From Ascaris suum (lineage: Eukaryota > Nematoda > Chromadorea > Rhabditida > Ascarididae), in assembly GCA_013433145.1 (NCBI GenBank), contig CM024180.1, positions 1,364,001 to 1,428,000 on the forward strand: a DNA stretch of 64,000 nt. The letters run 5' to 3'. A program made the translations under genes and the position numbers. Positions within the stretch are counted from its first letter, which is position 1. Every line of letters begins with the position of its first letter. The notes under the pieces were generated by a model that ran no database searches, was not told the DNA's origin, and was given only the letters and a program-made list of their open reading frames with translations. This document shows, one piece after another, positions 1-14,741 of this stretch.

Positions 1-79
<79 letters not shown>
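1..79. repeat. (AT)n array, cut by window edge
   Basis: Pure AT dinucleotide repeat running off the left end. Confidence 0.98.
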
Positions 80-81
<2 letters not shown>

Positions 82-206
82 TCAAGTTTTCTTGAAATAT
101 CCGGGGTGGTATCGGGCTCTGTCATGATTTATTGATTATTCCATGATCATCTTACCTATAATTTCCGCATCCTGCAAGACAACCTTGATGCACTTCGCAG
201 CTGATT

Positions 207-293
207 GAAACTGTACCAGTTAAATGTTTCCGATGAAAGTACCACATGATTAATATGGTAATTTCATCGGAAACATTTAACTAGTACAATTTC
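207..293. repeat. Near-perfect 41-bp inverted repeat with 5-base loop
   Basis: Arms 207-247 and 253-293 are reverse complements at 37 of 41 positions by eye, around GATTA. A direct copy of CATTTAACTAGTAC follows the right arm (274-287 and 295-308). It could be a small inverted-repeat element or the template of a small-RNA hairpin. Confidence 0.85.
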
Positions 294-1847
294 ACATTTA
301 ACTAGTACATATGATCTCTTTAAATTTGCGCCGATTTTTTTTTCATTTCTAGTGCGAATGTTTCCTTAAGATAGGAGATCGGTTTTCTCATTCATAAATG
401 ATGTCCCTGATCTTAAAATACTAATTTAGTCGATTCTTGGCCGAAGATTTTATGGTTTATTATCGCTTAAAACTCAACAAAAAAAATTATAAATTATTAT
501 TCTGCATTCGTTATAGCATAGATATGACGAACATTAGGCAAATCCGTTCATTACTCACTACCGAAACATTTTACAACGCTAGCATTTTAGAGTCTGATTA
601 TTTGCCTTTTTCTGTTCGATAGCGCTCGAAAGCCCGAAATTTGCATTGCTTTTTGAAGTTAATCATAATCGAAACAGCTAATTTACAGTGCCAATTTTGC
701 AATCATCCACATGGAATCAGTGGATCAGTGGAACATCAACGGCTCAAATCCCTTTCAATTTTTCCACTAGAAATTGTGCGCGATTTTTCCGATATTTGGT
801 TCGTTTGAAATCCTCAATTTTTGCACTTCACTGCAGTCGATCGCCACCTACTCTTAGCTCATCAAAATGCATTAGATCAATTCTGCACAGCTTTCAATTA
901 AGTGCATCGTGAATAAGTAATCTACTTTTTCGTCGATATCATTAATACGTTCCACTCAACATTTCAAATACGATCGAGTAGTTCCGATCTTCGAATCATT
1001 TCTTCAATTCGATATTGAGCCATAAGATATTTCATGTCTAATTTCCTCAAAATTCAACTGCCTTTTGCTATGTTTCTCTACGTTATTGTTTCTAATGTTA
1101 GTTTCTTTGTATTCTTATTGACAGCGTACTTTTCGTTTTTTTTTTCATTTCGTGAAGTTACAATAGAAAATAAATGCAGCGAGTAAAATTGTACTCAGAT
1201 GTTGTTTAATGAATGCTCTTCGATCGTGTTTCTCTTTCAAGTGACCCACGATAGCTGTAATGAATATGGAGTAATAATATGTGACTTCCTGAAGTCACCA
1301 GTAGTGTTGTATTATTTCGTTAGTTAATTTATCATAGTTTCAAGGATTACCATACAATCATCCTTCGTAATATCAAATCCTTCTGGTAACGAAATATGCC
1401 TATATCACTCTGTGAATCGTTTCAACCTCATATTAGCGTTTCATATAAGCATTGCATCTTCTAATTCTCTCATATTCCAATGTTTTCAATATTTTATGAC
1501 TTAAAAATAAATATAGCGTGTTTGTTAATCCATAATGCATCAAAGTAATGAAAATCCCCATCACTGTTATATTGTGGTTTCTCTCATAAACTCATCATCT
1601 TTTCCACTCTTAAGTTCGTTTTTTTTTCGTCCATGACCGTTTAAACTGCATCCTTTTATATCCTATAAATATATTTTCGGATGTGAATCTGCGACCATTC
1701 AAGCGGACATGTATCCCTTATACGATAGAAGAGAGGTGAGATTGCTCGTATTTTAGTTCTTTTCACACTAGGCACTAAGGTATTCATTGACACCAAATTT
1801 CCTCAAGTATTTCTGAAGTTCTGAGGAATTAGACTGACGTTCAACTG

Positions 1848-1850
<3 letters not shown>

Positions 1851-1939
<89 letters not shown>
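1851..1939. repeat. (AT)n array
   Basis: Pure AT dinucleotide repeat of 89 bases in the upstream region. Confidence 0.98.
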
Positions 1940-1940
<1 letters not shown>

Positions 1941-3326
1941 CTTGAGCGTAAAGAACGCACTTTCGTTTAACTCCTTCACCGTCTGCGTGAACGATCGTGA
2001 ACATAACAACCCAAGAATATGTATTGCAGCCAAAAAATTTTGTCACATAAGACGTATCGGCCGCTCGATCTTCTAAAGGTTAGGATGAGAAGGCGCTGGA
2101 GTTGTATGTTACATTCAAGATTGGTGTTCTATGTGAAATATACCCCTTTTTCGTCGCAGTAGTATACATAACGTTTTCATTTCAAATATTGAATGGATAT
2201 TAAGAATGCCACTTACACTTATTAGTTGGCGATAAGTCAGGATCGATGTACGTATAGAGCGATGGAGTAAGAAAGCCTTGTTCTGAATGCATCAATTTCC
2301 GGGGGACTTTCTGAGAGACGTTCCACTGTGTTCAACTGCAAGCGAGGTGCTTTCTATGATCTATACGAGATTCAGAATAATATATTGAGGAACGCAGAAA
2401 ACCCTGCGCTCGATTTGTGCTTCGCACCATTGAAGCACCTCTTGCAGCGTTGTAAATTATTTTTGAAGCATCTCTATGCGTGCAAGCAGATATTGCGTTA
2501 TTTATGCGCCCATATATGCGAGTATGTGAATATGCGCGCGAATGCGTATAAATGCATAATCATACCAGGATGGTTCAAAAGAGTGATGCAACCACAAAGG
2601 GTGTTTTCAAGAGGCGAAAAATATCTTTACTACATGCAGGTCTTTCTAAATACCAATTTAACGATTTCGAAGAAGAGGTCGACGAAAAAAAAAATGCGGC
2701 CAACGGTCTAATGGGACATTGAAAAATCGTTTGATCGGGGGTTCGAAGCAACAGAAAATGCCAAAAAGAAACGAGTCGAGAAACGCTTCGCTTCTCGCAA
2801 CGATTAGCGGTGAATTTGCCTATTGGCAGAATTCTCGCAGTTCAAACGTTTTGCTACTCTTTGAATATTTCCGAATTAATTGATTTCAATGATGGGAAAT
2901 TTAAAAAGCGCATTTTATGTTAATATCTCCGTTGATGTTTTCTAAACGCTTTGGCATTTATCGTAGTTGGAAACTACTTCCCTGATCAAATCAATAGTCC
3001 TCTCTAAACTTATTTATGCATGATTAATCGATGCAAAATTGATTTTAATGGCATTATTATATTTAGATTCCATAATTCACTGGATTTTATTGATATAATT
3101 CTGCTTATTCGCTTGTATACTTTTAATTACACAAAGACACGCTTATGAATTACAAAATGTGCGGGAAACATATGGCGGATAATTTTTGATTATACGCTTC
3201 TATCGTTTTGATCTATGAATTAACAGTAATACAAATGAGTATTGTTGTGAAGTCAACCTTTCCGCGTGTTGAATTATGCATGCAAAACGTCCTATTGGTT
3301 ATTGATTATGGTTTATAGTCATTAGC

Positions 3327-3386
3327 ATAATCGCTCAGGTTGTTCATTTACGCCACATAACCGCTCAGGTTGGTCACTTATGTCAC
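3327..3386. repeat. 30-bp tandem duplication
   Basis: Two adjacent 30-base copies centred on CGCTCAGGTTG, with a few substitutions between them. Confidence 0.85.
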
Positions 3387-3907
3387 CTCTATATCACCAA
3401 AGACACGAGTCAATTTATATTCTTAAAGAGAACACAAGGAAATAGTGTATCATTGTAAAACTTGAAACACATGCATTATAGCCTGAAAGATATAACAATT
3501 TGTTCACTTCTATAGGTGTCTTTATAGTAGGAATGCTCATTGCATCAATGATGGAAAACCAATGACTTTAATGCGATGAAATTTTTTTTAAAGATTTAGA
3601 ATCGAATTCGAACGACATCTTTATGCGAATATGTTTTTAATGGACGGCTTTTTAATGAGAGATTTGTGGAAATGAATGGGCATAGTATCGTCGTATAATT
3701 AATGTGTGGAGTGCACCGCCTTCCGCCTATCGCAACCAATGGGATAGGCCATGAAATAATGTCGTTAGCATAAGTAGTCTTTATTTCACAATGTGATGAG
3801 TACGGTAAAGCAATTTATGCTAAAATAATGAACAATTAAGGCATTGTTTATGTGGTATTTTGCCTAAAGGTTGGGAGTTGAGCATTCTGTGGTATAGATG
3901 TGAAACA

Positions 3908-4047
<140 letters not shown>

Positions 4048-4353
4048 CGTGGAAAACCGTTTAGAAAGGATTGACAATTTCAGGTGATATTTATCGGTCG
4101 CTAATCGATTTACTAGAACAGATAGAATGCAGAAAAAATGAAAACAAAAAGAAGGAATCTATTCCGAGTTATATCGTTTAATTACTTCAAAATTAAATAT
4201 CTATGGACTACCAACATGTGAAATCATTAGGGAAACTCGTGGGATATATTCTGATTTCCGCAAGAAAACGACTTTTATATTGCCATATTATATTCTTCCA
4301 AAGATACTTGCAATTATCATAGTACAATTGTGTCTATTGCTACATATTCGCTC

Positions 4354-4400
4354 GATTCGCTCTTTTCGCTGTTTTCGTTGGATTCGCTCTTTTCTCTTGA
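4354..4400. repeat. 27-bp tandem repeat, about 1.7 copies
   Basis: GATTCGCTCTTTTC is repeated at 4354 and 4381, in a longer CTTTTCGCT-rich stretch. Confidence 0.75.
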
Positions 4401-4804
4401 TCCATCCTCAGCATTTCTTCGGCATTTAGTAATACTTCAATCCAACTTCCTTATCGAAATCTTTTTCCATTTTATCGCATTAAATTATTTCCTAATCTTA
4501 TATTCATTCGGCTCATTTTTCATCACATTACCATATTTTTTTGTTCTCTAATACTCATATAACCATTCTTTCGCATTGCAGCAATTCGCTAAGATCAAAT
4601 TAAACGATAGACGATTGCAGATAGACGTCATGGTTTTACTTTAAAAAAGTGTGGTTGATTTCCGCCGCATGAAGGATATGAGTCATTACAATTCAATTCG
4701 TCATAATCGAATGCCTCTTTCGCGCAAATGTAGTCGCACCTTCTGCTATCATCTCTTGCAATTGACATTCCTTTCGCTTGGTATTTAGTTGTCTCATTAT
4801 CTAT

Positions 4805-5055
4805 ATTCATTCATACTCTATTTATCTGTTTATTTGTTTGTTGATTTATTTTTCTTTCTTTCTAAAATCTCTTGCTTATGATTACTAATGACTGTTTGTG
4901 CATATTTCCATATCTATCTATTTTCATCTGCAGTATTTGTTCATTTATTTATTTAATCCACTGTAGCTTATTTATTTATTCATCTATTATTTCAACACTT
5001 ACTTCGTTTTGTTCATTCATTTGTGTATTCATTTATTCGTCTTCTTATTTGTGAT
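4805..5055. repeat. T-rich TTTA/TTCA low-complexity stretch
   Basis: Dense degenerate runs of TTTATT, TTCATT and TTTG units. Confidence 0.7.
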
Positions 5056-8000
5056 GCAACAAAAAAAAAAACAATTTAATATGCGTTTATCGTTTCGAAT
5101 AATAGGGGATGAGCCGTATATACTCAGCAAAGTTGACGCGATTTTATGCGTATATTGTTGTTGAAATATTGAAATAGTTTCCTTGAATATGACATATTGA
5201 TGCACTATGAAGAATAAGATGTCGACTCAATTATTTCGCATTTTATTGTACAAATTACGTATTAAGAAAGGATATAACATTGTGGCAATTTTGTGGACGG
5301 AAATTAAATGGACAGCTCTTTTGAAGACGGCGTACCCGACGTCGGTTAGTAACTCTCTCAAATGAAGGCAATATATTCGCATCAAAGAAGCGGAAATAGC
5401 ACAAATTTTTCCCGCTATAAAAAATTGATATGAAAGCATGGAAAGAGAAAATATCTCGTTTCAATGAATTCTTTAGTTCGACCATGAATTTGTGCCACAA
5501 GAGGGCTGCCTTTTGTCCATTTCTGTCCGTTCTAACAGGGAACCGTTTACTCCTTCAGTTGAGTGAGCAAAAATGCAAATGTGATCATAGTTTGGGGTCT
5601 TATATGGCGCATATTGATCATATAGTGATTAAGACTGTGATAGGCTCAAATTTCTGTATGCATCTGACGTTTTCATTGCGGTGTCGCATTCTTATCGAGT
5701 TACACTCCCACTGATATGAAATCTTTCTATACGAAGTCTTATGTGTGCTGTCGTACTTTAATACGGAAAATCAGATATCATCTACAGGCGAATACTCCAA
5801 GTGCATCCTGTAAAGTAATGAGCGCATCGTTAACCGATCGAATGCGAAATTCTAGGATGCAGCATACACTTTTTGAAAACTGGTCAATTGATTCTCTTTC
5901 GGTGGAAATTTTCAAACATAGGAAACTGCAAAAAAAGCGAATTTTTATATAGTGCTATACACCTAAATTATTGCGTTCTGCTATGATCATGATAGGACGT
6001 CTCGATAATGAAGATACCTAAAAATATTTGACGCTGTAAAAGTGCTCAAACCTGCCTGTATTGCTTGCTTTACGTGATTTTCACTTTATTTGGGCAGAAT
6101 GTTTATTAGGAATAATCGTCCCATCACACTGACTTCTCTTCCGCTTAGATAAGGAAGTTGTAAGCTCACGTAAAGGTTATGATTTATGTTGCTTTCCTCC
6201 CCGGCAAATGCTGCCGAGTGGATTCACCGTTGTTCCATATAGGAGAAGAGTTCGGATGTACTCTACGACTCTCGCCCGGGTACAGATTCTCTTCGAAGTG
6301 ATCCCTGTAGGAGGAGCCAATGAATTTGGTCGAATGGCAAATATTCGCTGTAGAATGTCAAATACTGAACTTCTACCTTTGTTTGCACAGAATCAACTGA
6401 CATCCCAAGAATGAGTATGAAATAATCTCAACGAGATCCATGGGTGCATCGCGCTGGAAGCTCAGCTTTATCTGCAGTCGTATTTGAATGTATCAAATTG
6501 CAAGATATTTCCGTATTTCAATTTTTTCAAACATCACTTGAACAATATCACAAAGATCATTTCTTCGTTTGCTAATCATATTTGTCAGCATTCTCGATGA
6601 AATTAACTGATGTCTGTGATTTAATCGAAATGGACATTTATTTTTTTTTGCGAGGAATTATTTTTCCAACCTGTTTCATCTATTCAAATACTGATATTCT
6701 TATGATATGAGTATTGTGCTTTTTTCACGTCAGGAATTCAGCCTTGAATTTTTTTTCCTAGGTTCTGTTATTACTCATTTAGAATCCTGAATTATTTGCG
6801 GGGTTGGAGATTCTTTCATTTCAACCTTGAGTAAATGGTTTGCTCTTTCAGAAATTACTTTTTTCCTACTTTTTCCCCATGAATTCAAGTAAGTTTCTGT
6901 TTTCATGTTAAGCGTAATTTTGCTTAGGCTATTTTATTTCTCATTGTTTTCGATATTGCTCGTAGGTCTAATTTTCAATGGATTCAATGCTGAGAGTCAA
7001 ATATATTCACCAATATTTCGCACTTAAAACGATGAATGCTCTTCATAGGAATTTGGTTTTTCTTTAAGAAACATTTTCGATGTTGATATGAGCCAATAAC
7101 AATTTAAACGGCCTCTTAGCGTAGAAATTAACCCATTTTATCATGGGGAAAATTTTTTTTCTTTCAAGTGCCATGTGAATTCTTTTCCATCTATCTCATT
7201 TCATATCGTTTCGCCCCTATAATTATCACGCAGTCATTATTTACTAATAGTAGTCGTATTTATGCTATAATATACTCTATATAGAATATATCTTTCATAT
7301 AATCATAATTGAGCTGAAGATATTTCATAGTTTTTTTTTTTCATCAAAATTTCCCACAATATAAAATTGATTGTTGTCGGTAATTGCGTTGATTTATATG
7401 TGCATTAAAAACAAATAATTATCAAAGATTTCATATGAATATAAATTGTGTTTTTTTCCATTGTTTTTAATGCTTTAATATATTCGGGAAAAAAAAGTTC
7501 TCTTGTACTTTCGACGCTATTGCATTTACCTCGAAAAGGACTGAAATGAACCAAAATTAAAAATTGCTAATATTCACATCGAATTTCACATTTTTGTTTG
7601 CGCGAAATTCCTACTTCGTGCATCCCTCTTTTCCATGGATGATCTAAAATTTTTTGAATACTCAAAGAGAAGGGTCTTTTCATTGATATTTTCTATTCCG
7701 GCGTGGCCAACTCTCCTTATTGTGATCGGATCGAGATCTGGAGCTATCAGTGCTACCAGTCTTTTCTCTTCCTCAACAAGATGTGCATGGAGTGCGTAAG
7801 AATCGTTTATAGAATTATGTTCATGAACATCTGCGTTGTTTCTAGATGATATCAAAATCATCATTTCTTCGCGTCAAATATCTGTGAGCAATTGAAACTA
7901 GTCGAAAGCTAGAAAAATTGGGATTCTTCATTTACACAACTGCTTTAAATTGGAAGCTCCTTGTATGCTTCAGTGGAGCTCATCAGTGAATGGAGTATCC

Positions 8001-11000
8001 GCAGTGGGGAAGGTCAAAACAGAGAATCAAATACTCAGTCAGAACGGTTTCGATTGTCTTCACCAAATGGATTTCTCTCAGCCATGGGGAAATTTCATTA
8101 AGCCGTTTCTTTAATTGCTAGTGATGCTTATCATTTTTCACGAGAATGTGATGTATACAGAAACACGTTGCCAATGAATTCGGTAACATTATTTCTACTT
8201 GATGATGTTCTAGGCGTTAAATACACTGCATGGGTACAGCGAAAGATCCTCGACAAGTCTCCTGCATCAGCATGCTGAGATTTCACCATTCGGTATAAAG
8301 TCTTATCCACGACTGAATTTTTCGTCGTGTTTTGTGTTCTCATTAATGCATCAAGCAATTTGCTTATCGATTAACATTTAACGCTTCCAAGAAACGATAA
8401 ACAACGTGAGTATTCTCGGAGGATTATCATTCAGTATGTGTACTCTCAGTTAATATGCTCGTTTTTTGATCCACACAAGTAAGATGATCTTTAGATGCTT
8501 TATGGATTTATTATCCTTAGTAAAATGCTCTACTCATATTCAATCCTTTTCACGATGTGTTCATTGATCTATGTTACCTATTTCTGACCTCATGAGCATA
8601 TATACAACACCAAACATGATATTATACGAAACTCAACTAACAGATATAATATTGCACAATTCGACATCATCTAAGTCAAATTAACCGCAGGCGATGCCAG
8701 AAGTGATGTCATTTGAAAACTCGACACCATTAGATAGTGTTTTTTTGGATTCTCTTTGATGGCCCACCTTAGAAATGTTGAGGCTATACGTTCGAAGTTT
8801 TGAGCATGTAGATGCCGAGAACGATATCGATACGAAAACCTACAATAGAAGTGGTTTTTGAATCTTAAAAGCCTCCGTCAAAAACACTTTGAATTTCGTC
8901 CAATAAAGCTTTTAAAACACTCATATTTTGGGAGATTATCATTTAGTAAGTGGATAGGTGAATGAAGATTTTATTAATTGTCCATCATTTTTTAAATACC
9001 TGTTGAAATTGCATATAGAAAACTTAATTCAAACGTGCAAAATAGCGCCAAACATTCTACTAGTAATAAATTTTCTGCTATATAGTTATTACTATTTTCT
9101 CTGGTATACATTGTATCCGTCATAGCGAGAGAAAAATTACTCAAAAAATCAGACAACATTTGAGTTACATGGTGATTGAAACAATTGCTCCAATCAGCAG
9201 TAGTTTAGGTAGAAGAGAAATTATTAAACCGTACTGCGTAATACAGACCGAAATATATTTTTCATAATTTTACCGGAAGGTTTAGGCATCAACCTGCTCG
9301 AAACTCCAACCCATCCTCCTCATCGATTCCTCTCCCCTCATCACCCATTTTATGAAATTTAGTGGCCGTTTGCTCATTTCTGATCACGACCTCACTATGG
9401 AATACTGTGGTATGACGCAAAATCTTAATCACACCTGCAATTGATCGTTTCTTCCGGGATTTCCGCGATTTTCTGCTGCCCAGTTCCCCGAGTCTTGGCT
9501 CATGGCCGCAGTTTCTGTCAGGAAGAGGCGTATGTTAAAGGATGATGCAAGGGTGGTTCTCCAACAGGGTTATACAATATTATCACCTGGGAAGAGCATA
9601 TATATCGTTTCAAATTCACTTGCTATTTTATATAAGCGTTCATTTGTTAATTTCTTCATATTTTTATAATAGTGATAAAAACAAAGGTTGGTGGTACATA
9701 AGTATGCAACCTCCTTTTTATACATTCATATGTAATGAAGCAGAACACAAATCTTTGCGTATTTTGCGCAGTGGACGACATTCGTGGTTCTCAGGAACCT
9801 TCCTTGAAAGCGGAGATGGCAAGCATTCCCTGAGGGGCCGGGGTTTTTTTGCCCTCCGTTTTCTACTACTGCCAACTGATTTACCAGCGACACTTCATCC
9901 TTTACTGACAGCCTCAACCTCAGATCTACTCTATCAGCTCAAAGCAAGATTATGTTTTGTTTAAATAAGGATTTCTTTTGGCATAAGTTCCAGAAATCTT
10001 CATTTGATGCTATAACTCTTTTCTTGGTCTCGTCGATGAAGTTTGTTTGGATTTCATCAGATGGTGATAAAGCTTATCATCGGAAGTTTGCGGTAATTGA
10101 ACTACGTCGTATGATCGTTGAAATGCTCTCGTTCATATGTAGGCTGTAATGACGCCACGATAATGTTGACGGCTTAAAAGTTTCTTGCGTCATTAACGGT
10201 TTACGTCTTCATCCCATCGGAAGTTCCCACAATCTTCTTCTATGTTTTCATTTAATGCATAGTTTTAATCCACTCGAATAATATTCTTCTTTGATTCACC
10301 TTTCCGCATTATCACATACGTAGTATTCAGTATTTCCTTTCGCAGTAGCACAATATATGTAGGTTTATTGTATGGTTGAATTTTGCCGTATTCATCCTCA
10401 CTTGCCCAATATAAATGGTGTTCATCCATCACTTCACTTTTTTTTTTAAATTTTTATTTTACAACCCTATGCCGAAAATGTATTTATGCATAGACAATGT
10501 CTATGCTTTTGTAGTGAGAACGGGAATATAGGAATTCATGTATATCGCATTAATTTAGTATAAACATGAGTGAAAATTCCATGATGTAAGTATTTATCCT
10601 CTTCACTGTGAAGATATCCATCGTCTGTTGAAACGTTACTTCTCAGAAAAGAAACTATAGATTTTCTTGAAGCGCACAATTTTTCTACCACTTTACGCCG
10701 ACGATTCAATGATTTGATTGTTTTGCATTTTCATCGTTGCATTTCAAATCTTTTCACACACAAAAAAAAAACTTGTAGATCACAACAGCGTTTTATACAA
10801 CTTTATCTTTATGCATCAAGCTGAAATAACACTCAAAATAATGTTGATTTTTCCTAGACTTAGGCACTTGCCAATACAATATTAGCTGAATATTGCATAC
10901 GGATATATTCACTAAAAAAGCCCAATGCAGCAATAATGTAAGTTCACGAGCGCACAAGAACTGCAATCAACGTTAATGGTGTAAACATGGCGGAAGCAGC

Positions 11001-12724
11001 ATGGTCAATCAATGAGAAGGAATAAATGATGAACGCTATTGTGAGGAGAAGTGCGAGTTTTTAATGCGGGATAAAATGCTGGATTTTTCTATTTTTGTAT
11101 AGGAACGAAAATATTTTCGAAGTTACGCTCGTAAGGCCCTGTTTTATCCAACTATTTCATTACAATAATAGTTCGTTTCGTTCAATTGCTATATATTTGA
11201 AAACCATTTCATGGAGCGACGCTCATAATTGTGATCAGGTTGCAGTTCCGAAAAAAAAAATTCCTCTTGCATAGAGTAAGCATGATTTCCATGAACTTTT
11301 GCTCCATGCGGGGTTTCGATCTTGGCAGGTACTGTAAGAAGACACAAAGCTATCATATAGAAGGCGACTTTGGAAATCCCATCATGAATTGGGCTTTATA
11401 CCCCATTCTTAGAATTTAACACAATAGATCTCACGGGAGAATATGTAAGTAGCCGATTAGATAAAACATCCACAATATTTCGATTTCCATAAGTGACAAA
11501 TCCAAAAAAAAAAACGACGTTCGTTGCGACATTCTGCCTAAAATGGTCTGGATTTAGGAGACCATTTCCGGTAATCGAATTTTCTTCCTTTTCCTGGAGG
11601 CGGATATACCAATACTCCCGGTAATATCAAGAAAGAAATGATCAAATTCGCCATATGGATTGTGGCATATTCGGATTGGTGCTATATGAGAGTAGCTAAT
11701 CAAACGCTTGAAAGATGAAGAACGCAAATGAACATGATCTTTAATCAGCATTTTGTGATCGTTACAATTACAACTAAACAAATGTTGTCATGAACTTGTT
11801 TCTAACTGGTATTTGTGATATCAGACGTTGTTCTTGTAACAACTAAACTCGTAAAAATAATTTCCAAAAGAAAATTTTGTGCCGGTTAGCGATAAATTTA
11901 TTCAAATTCGTTTAATATTCATAAAGTTTTTACTAGTTCATGAATAAAAGTTCAAAAAAAAGGAATAAATTTACCACAATTCAGTTGGAGTGGATGAATT
12001 TCAATGTATTATGGCGATGGCGTTCTCTCCTTAATAAAAAATTCTGCAGTGAATAATAAAGTGGATTTTCATTTCGTTCTATGAAGTGTCTATTTGCCTT
12101 TTTATTTACGCGCAAATGAAGGAAAGAAATTATTAAATAAGCAAAAAAAAAAACAGAGAAAAATATTATGTCTTTAATATTAATGGCATTCATACTTTGT
12201 TACTCATACTTATTGATATTCATAGTTTTCTTTGTTCGTTTTCTTATGTATTTCTTCTTCAATCGCATCTCTTTCATTCATGTCGCTACTCATTTCTCTG
12301 AAATGTCTCAGTGAACTCTAATGCCGTCGTATGCGCGAAAGTCTTTGATTTCCTGTTATTTCGGTTTTTGATTTCCTGTTATAAGTGCTACATTTACCAA
12401 TTACCCTTATTATCGTTAATAACCTTCACTATCGTTAACTAACGTCATTCATACTCATTAATGAAAAATCGACATTTCTCATCGCTCAGCGCAAAACAGA
12501 CTTTCATTTTTTTTTCATCAAGTTGTCAACTAACACCTTCATCAGGAGATGAAATGACGGATGAGAAGGCTTATATAATTAGAATGGACCAGAAATTAAT
12601 AAACAGGGAATTGAGCACAAGAGGTTGGCTTGTGGGATGTGGGATAGACGAAATGATCAACTTCCCTCTTCATAATTTCTGTGGCATTTGATAACGTTTC
12701 ATAGAGGGAAATGCTTGAAAAGTA

Positions 12725-12855
<131 letters not shown>

Positions 12856-14703
12856 GCTTTCATATTATGCGTTTTCCCAATCCCGCCCAACCGACTGACC
12901 AGTTCCCATATTCACAAATAATTGATGAAAAATACGCATTAGTGACAGGACAAGGGATGAGATCAATTTATTGCACTTATATATGACAAAAAGTTTCAGT
13001 AGAGGTAAGACAAAAGCACACTTCAAATGCGTGAAAAGCATGATCGAAAGAGGTACACCTATAAAATTTCGCGAAACATTGAGGTAATTACTTTTACGAC
13101 GCACTTGAAGAACATAGACGGGAAACCATCTAGCATTGGTGGAACCTTGTTACTCAGATTATGAACCATATCGACAACTGAGGCAGCATTGATCTCAGCG
13201 GAAACCAATAACGTTGCCGTATGACTTTCGAGAAATGTGAAATTTAATTATTGCGCTGAGGAAAACCATCTGGAGTATTGTTGCCTTTCACAAAAATATT
13301 TGGAAAGCTTTCTGCGCTAAAACGAAAAACTTACATTTTTCGCTTCCTCTCAATAACGAAAATGTCGAAGCGTTGCTCTTTCAAGTTTTCCAAATTCTTT
13401 TTTTTCAGCTTATTACTGATATATCTCTATGATAATTTCGAATTTCTCTTACGTATCATATGTCTGTCATATTTTACAACTTTTTTTTTTTGCTTTCATT
13501 AGCGATATAATTATCGAGTGAATGACGTTAGTCGATCTATCTTTTTTCGAATCATGCAATAAGAAATATCCTCTTGCAATAAACACTAAAATTTTACCGT
13601 TAATTATTTCCTTCGTCGTATTTATTATTCTAAGGTATGTACATCTCTAAAAATATTATGCACGAACTCTAGAAATCATTCGATAAATTTCTTCTCATTG
13701 ATCATTTGAGAATGATTTCTTGATTGCTTTGAGCAAAGAGATTTTCAATTTCTGCTTAAATGCATCTTTGTTTATTTCTTCGATTCATTTATTTTCATTT
13801 CCTAAATAAAATTTCACCTTCAATATGAATAATTTTTTCTTTTCTGAGCGTTTGCTGAAAAACTCTATGTCACTTAAGCATAGTAAATGAAGCGTATGCA
13901 ATTTTCTAGAGTCAGGTTTGAAGAGTTCATTCCCTCACAAGTTAAAATTTTGATGAGATTTAGAGTGCAGAATGTCGAAAAAAAAATTCCTCAATTAGTG
14001 ATCTGTTATAAATACGTCTTTTATTACAGCTAAAAATTAAAGTTTACTTGATCGATTAATAGATTTACGCGACCCGTTATTAATACTCTTGAAGTGGCAT
14101 TGAACAGGTAGATATGAAACGAAATATATGGGAGACAAAGATATTGAAGCAAAGTTATTCGCAATCGCAACATCTGCATATAGCAATAAACTTAGGCGAT
14201 TTAGAAATAATGAAATCACACCACCTTCACTGTCTTTCTAAGCAAGTTTGCACTTATATCGAAATATTTGATAGTTCAGGTGTTCTGAGAGAGTTGAAGC
14301 AGATGTTAAGGCTGGTAGCGAAATCCCACAAATCACAATCACAGCTGCTCTTTTACTCGCCTTATGAAAGAGCAAGATTTTCACCTGAGTTAATGAGCCC
14401 CCAATTCGCAGAAGTTATTGATTTTACTATTTACCGCGAAACAAATAGAACGTGGAAACCTTTTGCGCTGCATTGCATGCACCTTAGTCACTAGTTGGAA
14501 TTCATCGAGAGAATTCACCTCATTCGAGGATTGCAGCGGACATATTTACAGCTTTTTTTGCTTTTTTTTTTCGTTGCATTCACTGTGCCATGTTTTCACT
14601 CCGAAAACTCATCTTCGGGGTGCTGATACTTGGGATTTGTGAAGACCATCCTCCCATATCGACTCAATCCTTCTTGCTTTCTTTGTGGTTGTAGCAGCGT
14701 TGT

Positions 14704-14741
14704 GGGAGGAAGTGGGGGGGGGGGGGGGGAGGGAGGAGGGG
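14704..14741 (+). repeat. G-run (16 G) in a GGGA-rich block
   Basis: GGGAGGAAGT, then 16 Gs, then AGGGAGGAGGGG. The plus strand meets the four-run pattern for a G-quadruplex. Confidence 0.8.

Noticed and set aside
2328..2711. 127-codon plus-strand open frame
   Set aside because: No recognisable domain, low-complexity Cys/Leu/Tyr stretches and no splice context; within chance for the amount of sequence.
2735..2755. GGGGGTTCGAAGCAA, like a tRNA T-loop
   Set aside because: No acceptor stem, D arm or anticodon arm can be built around it.
7586..7864. 92-codon minus-strand open frame, with another at 8131-8358
   Set aside because: They look mildly protein-like, but with no family, no paired splice sites and a length within noise.
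9542..9964. 140-codon plus-strand open frame
   Set aside because: Composition is mixed, the other strand is also open, there is no domain, and no supporting splice sites were seen.
14114..14494. 126-codon plus-strand open frame
   Set aside because: AT-rich codon use with no conserved motif and overlapping open frames; most likely chance.
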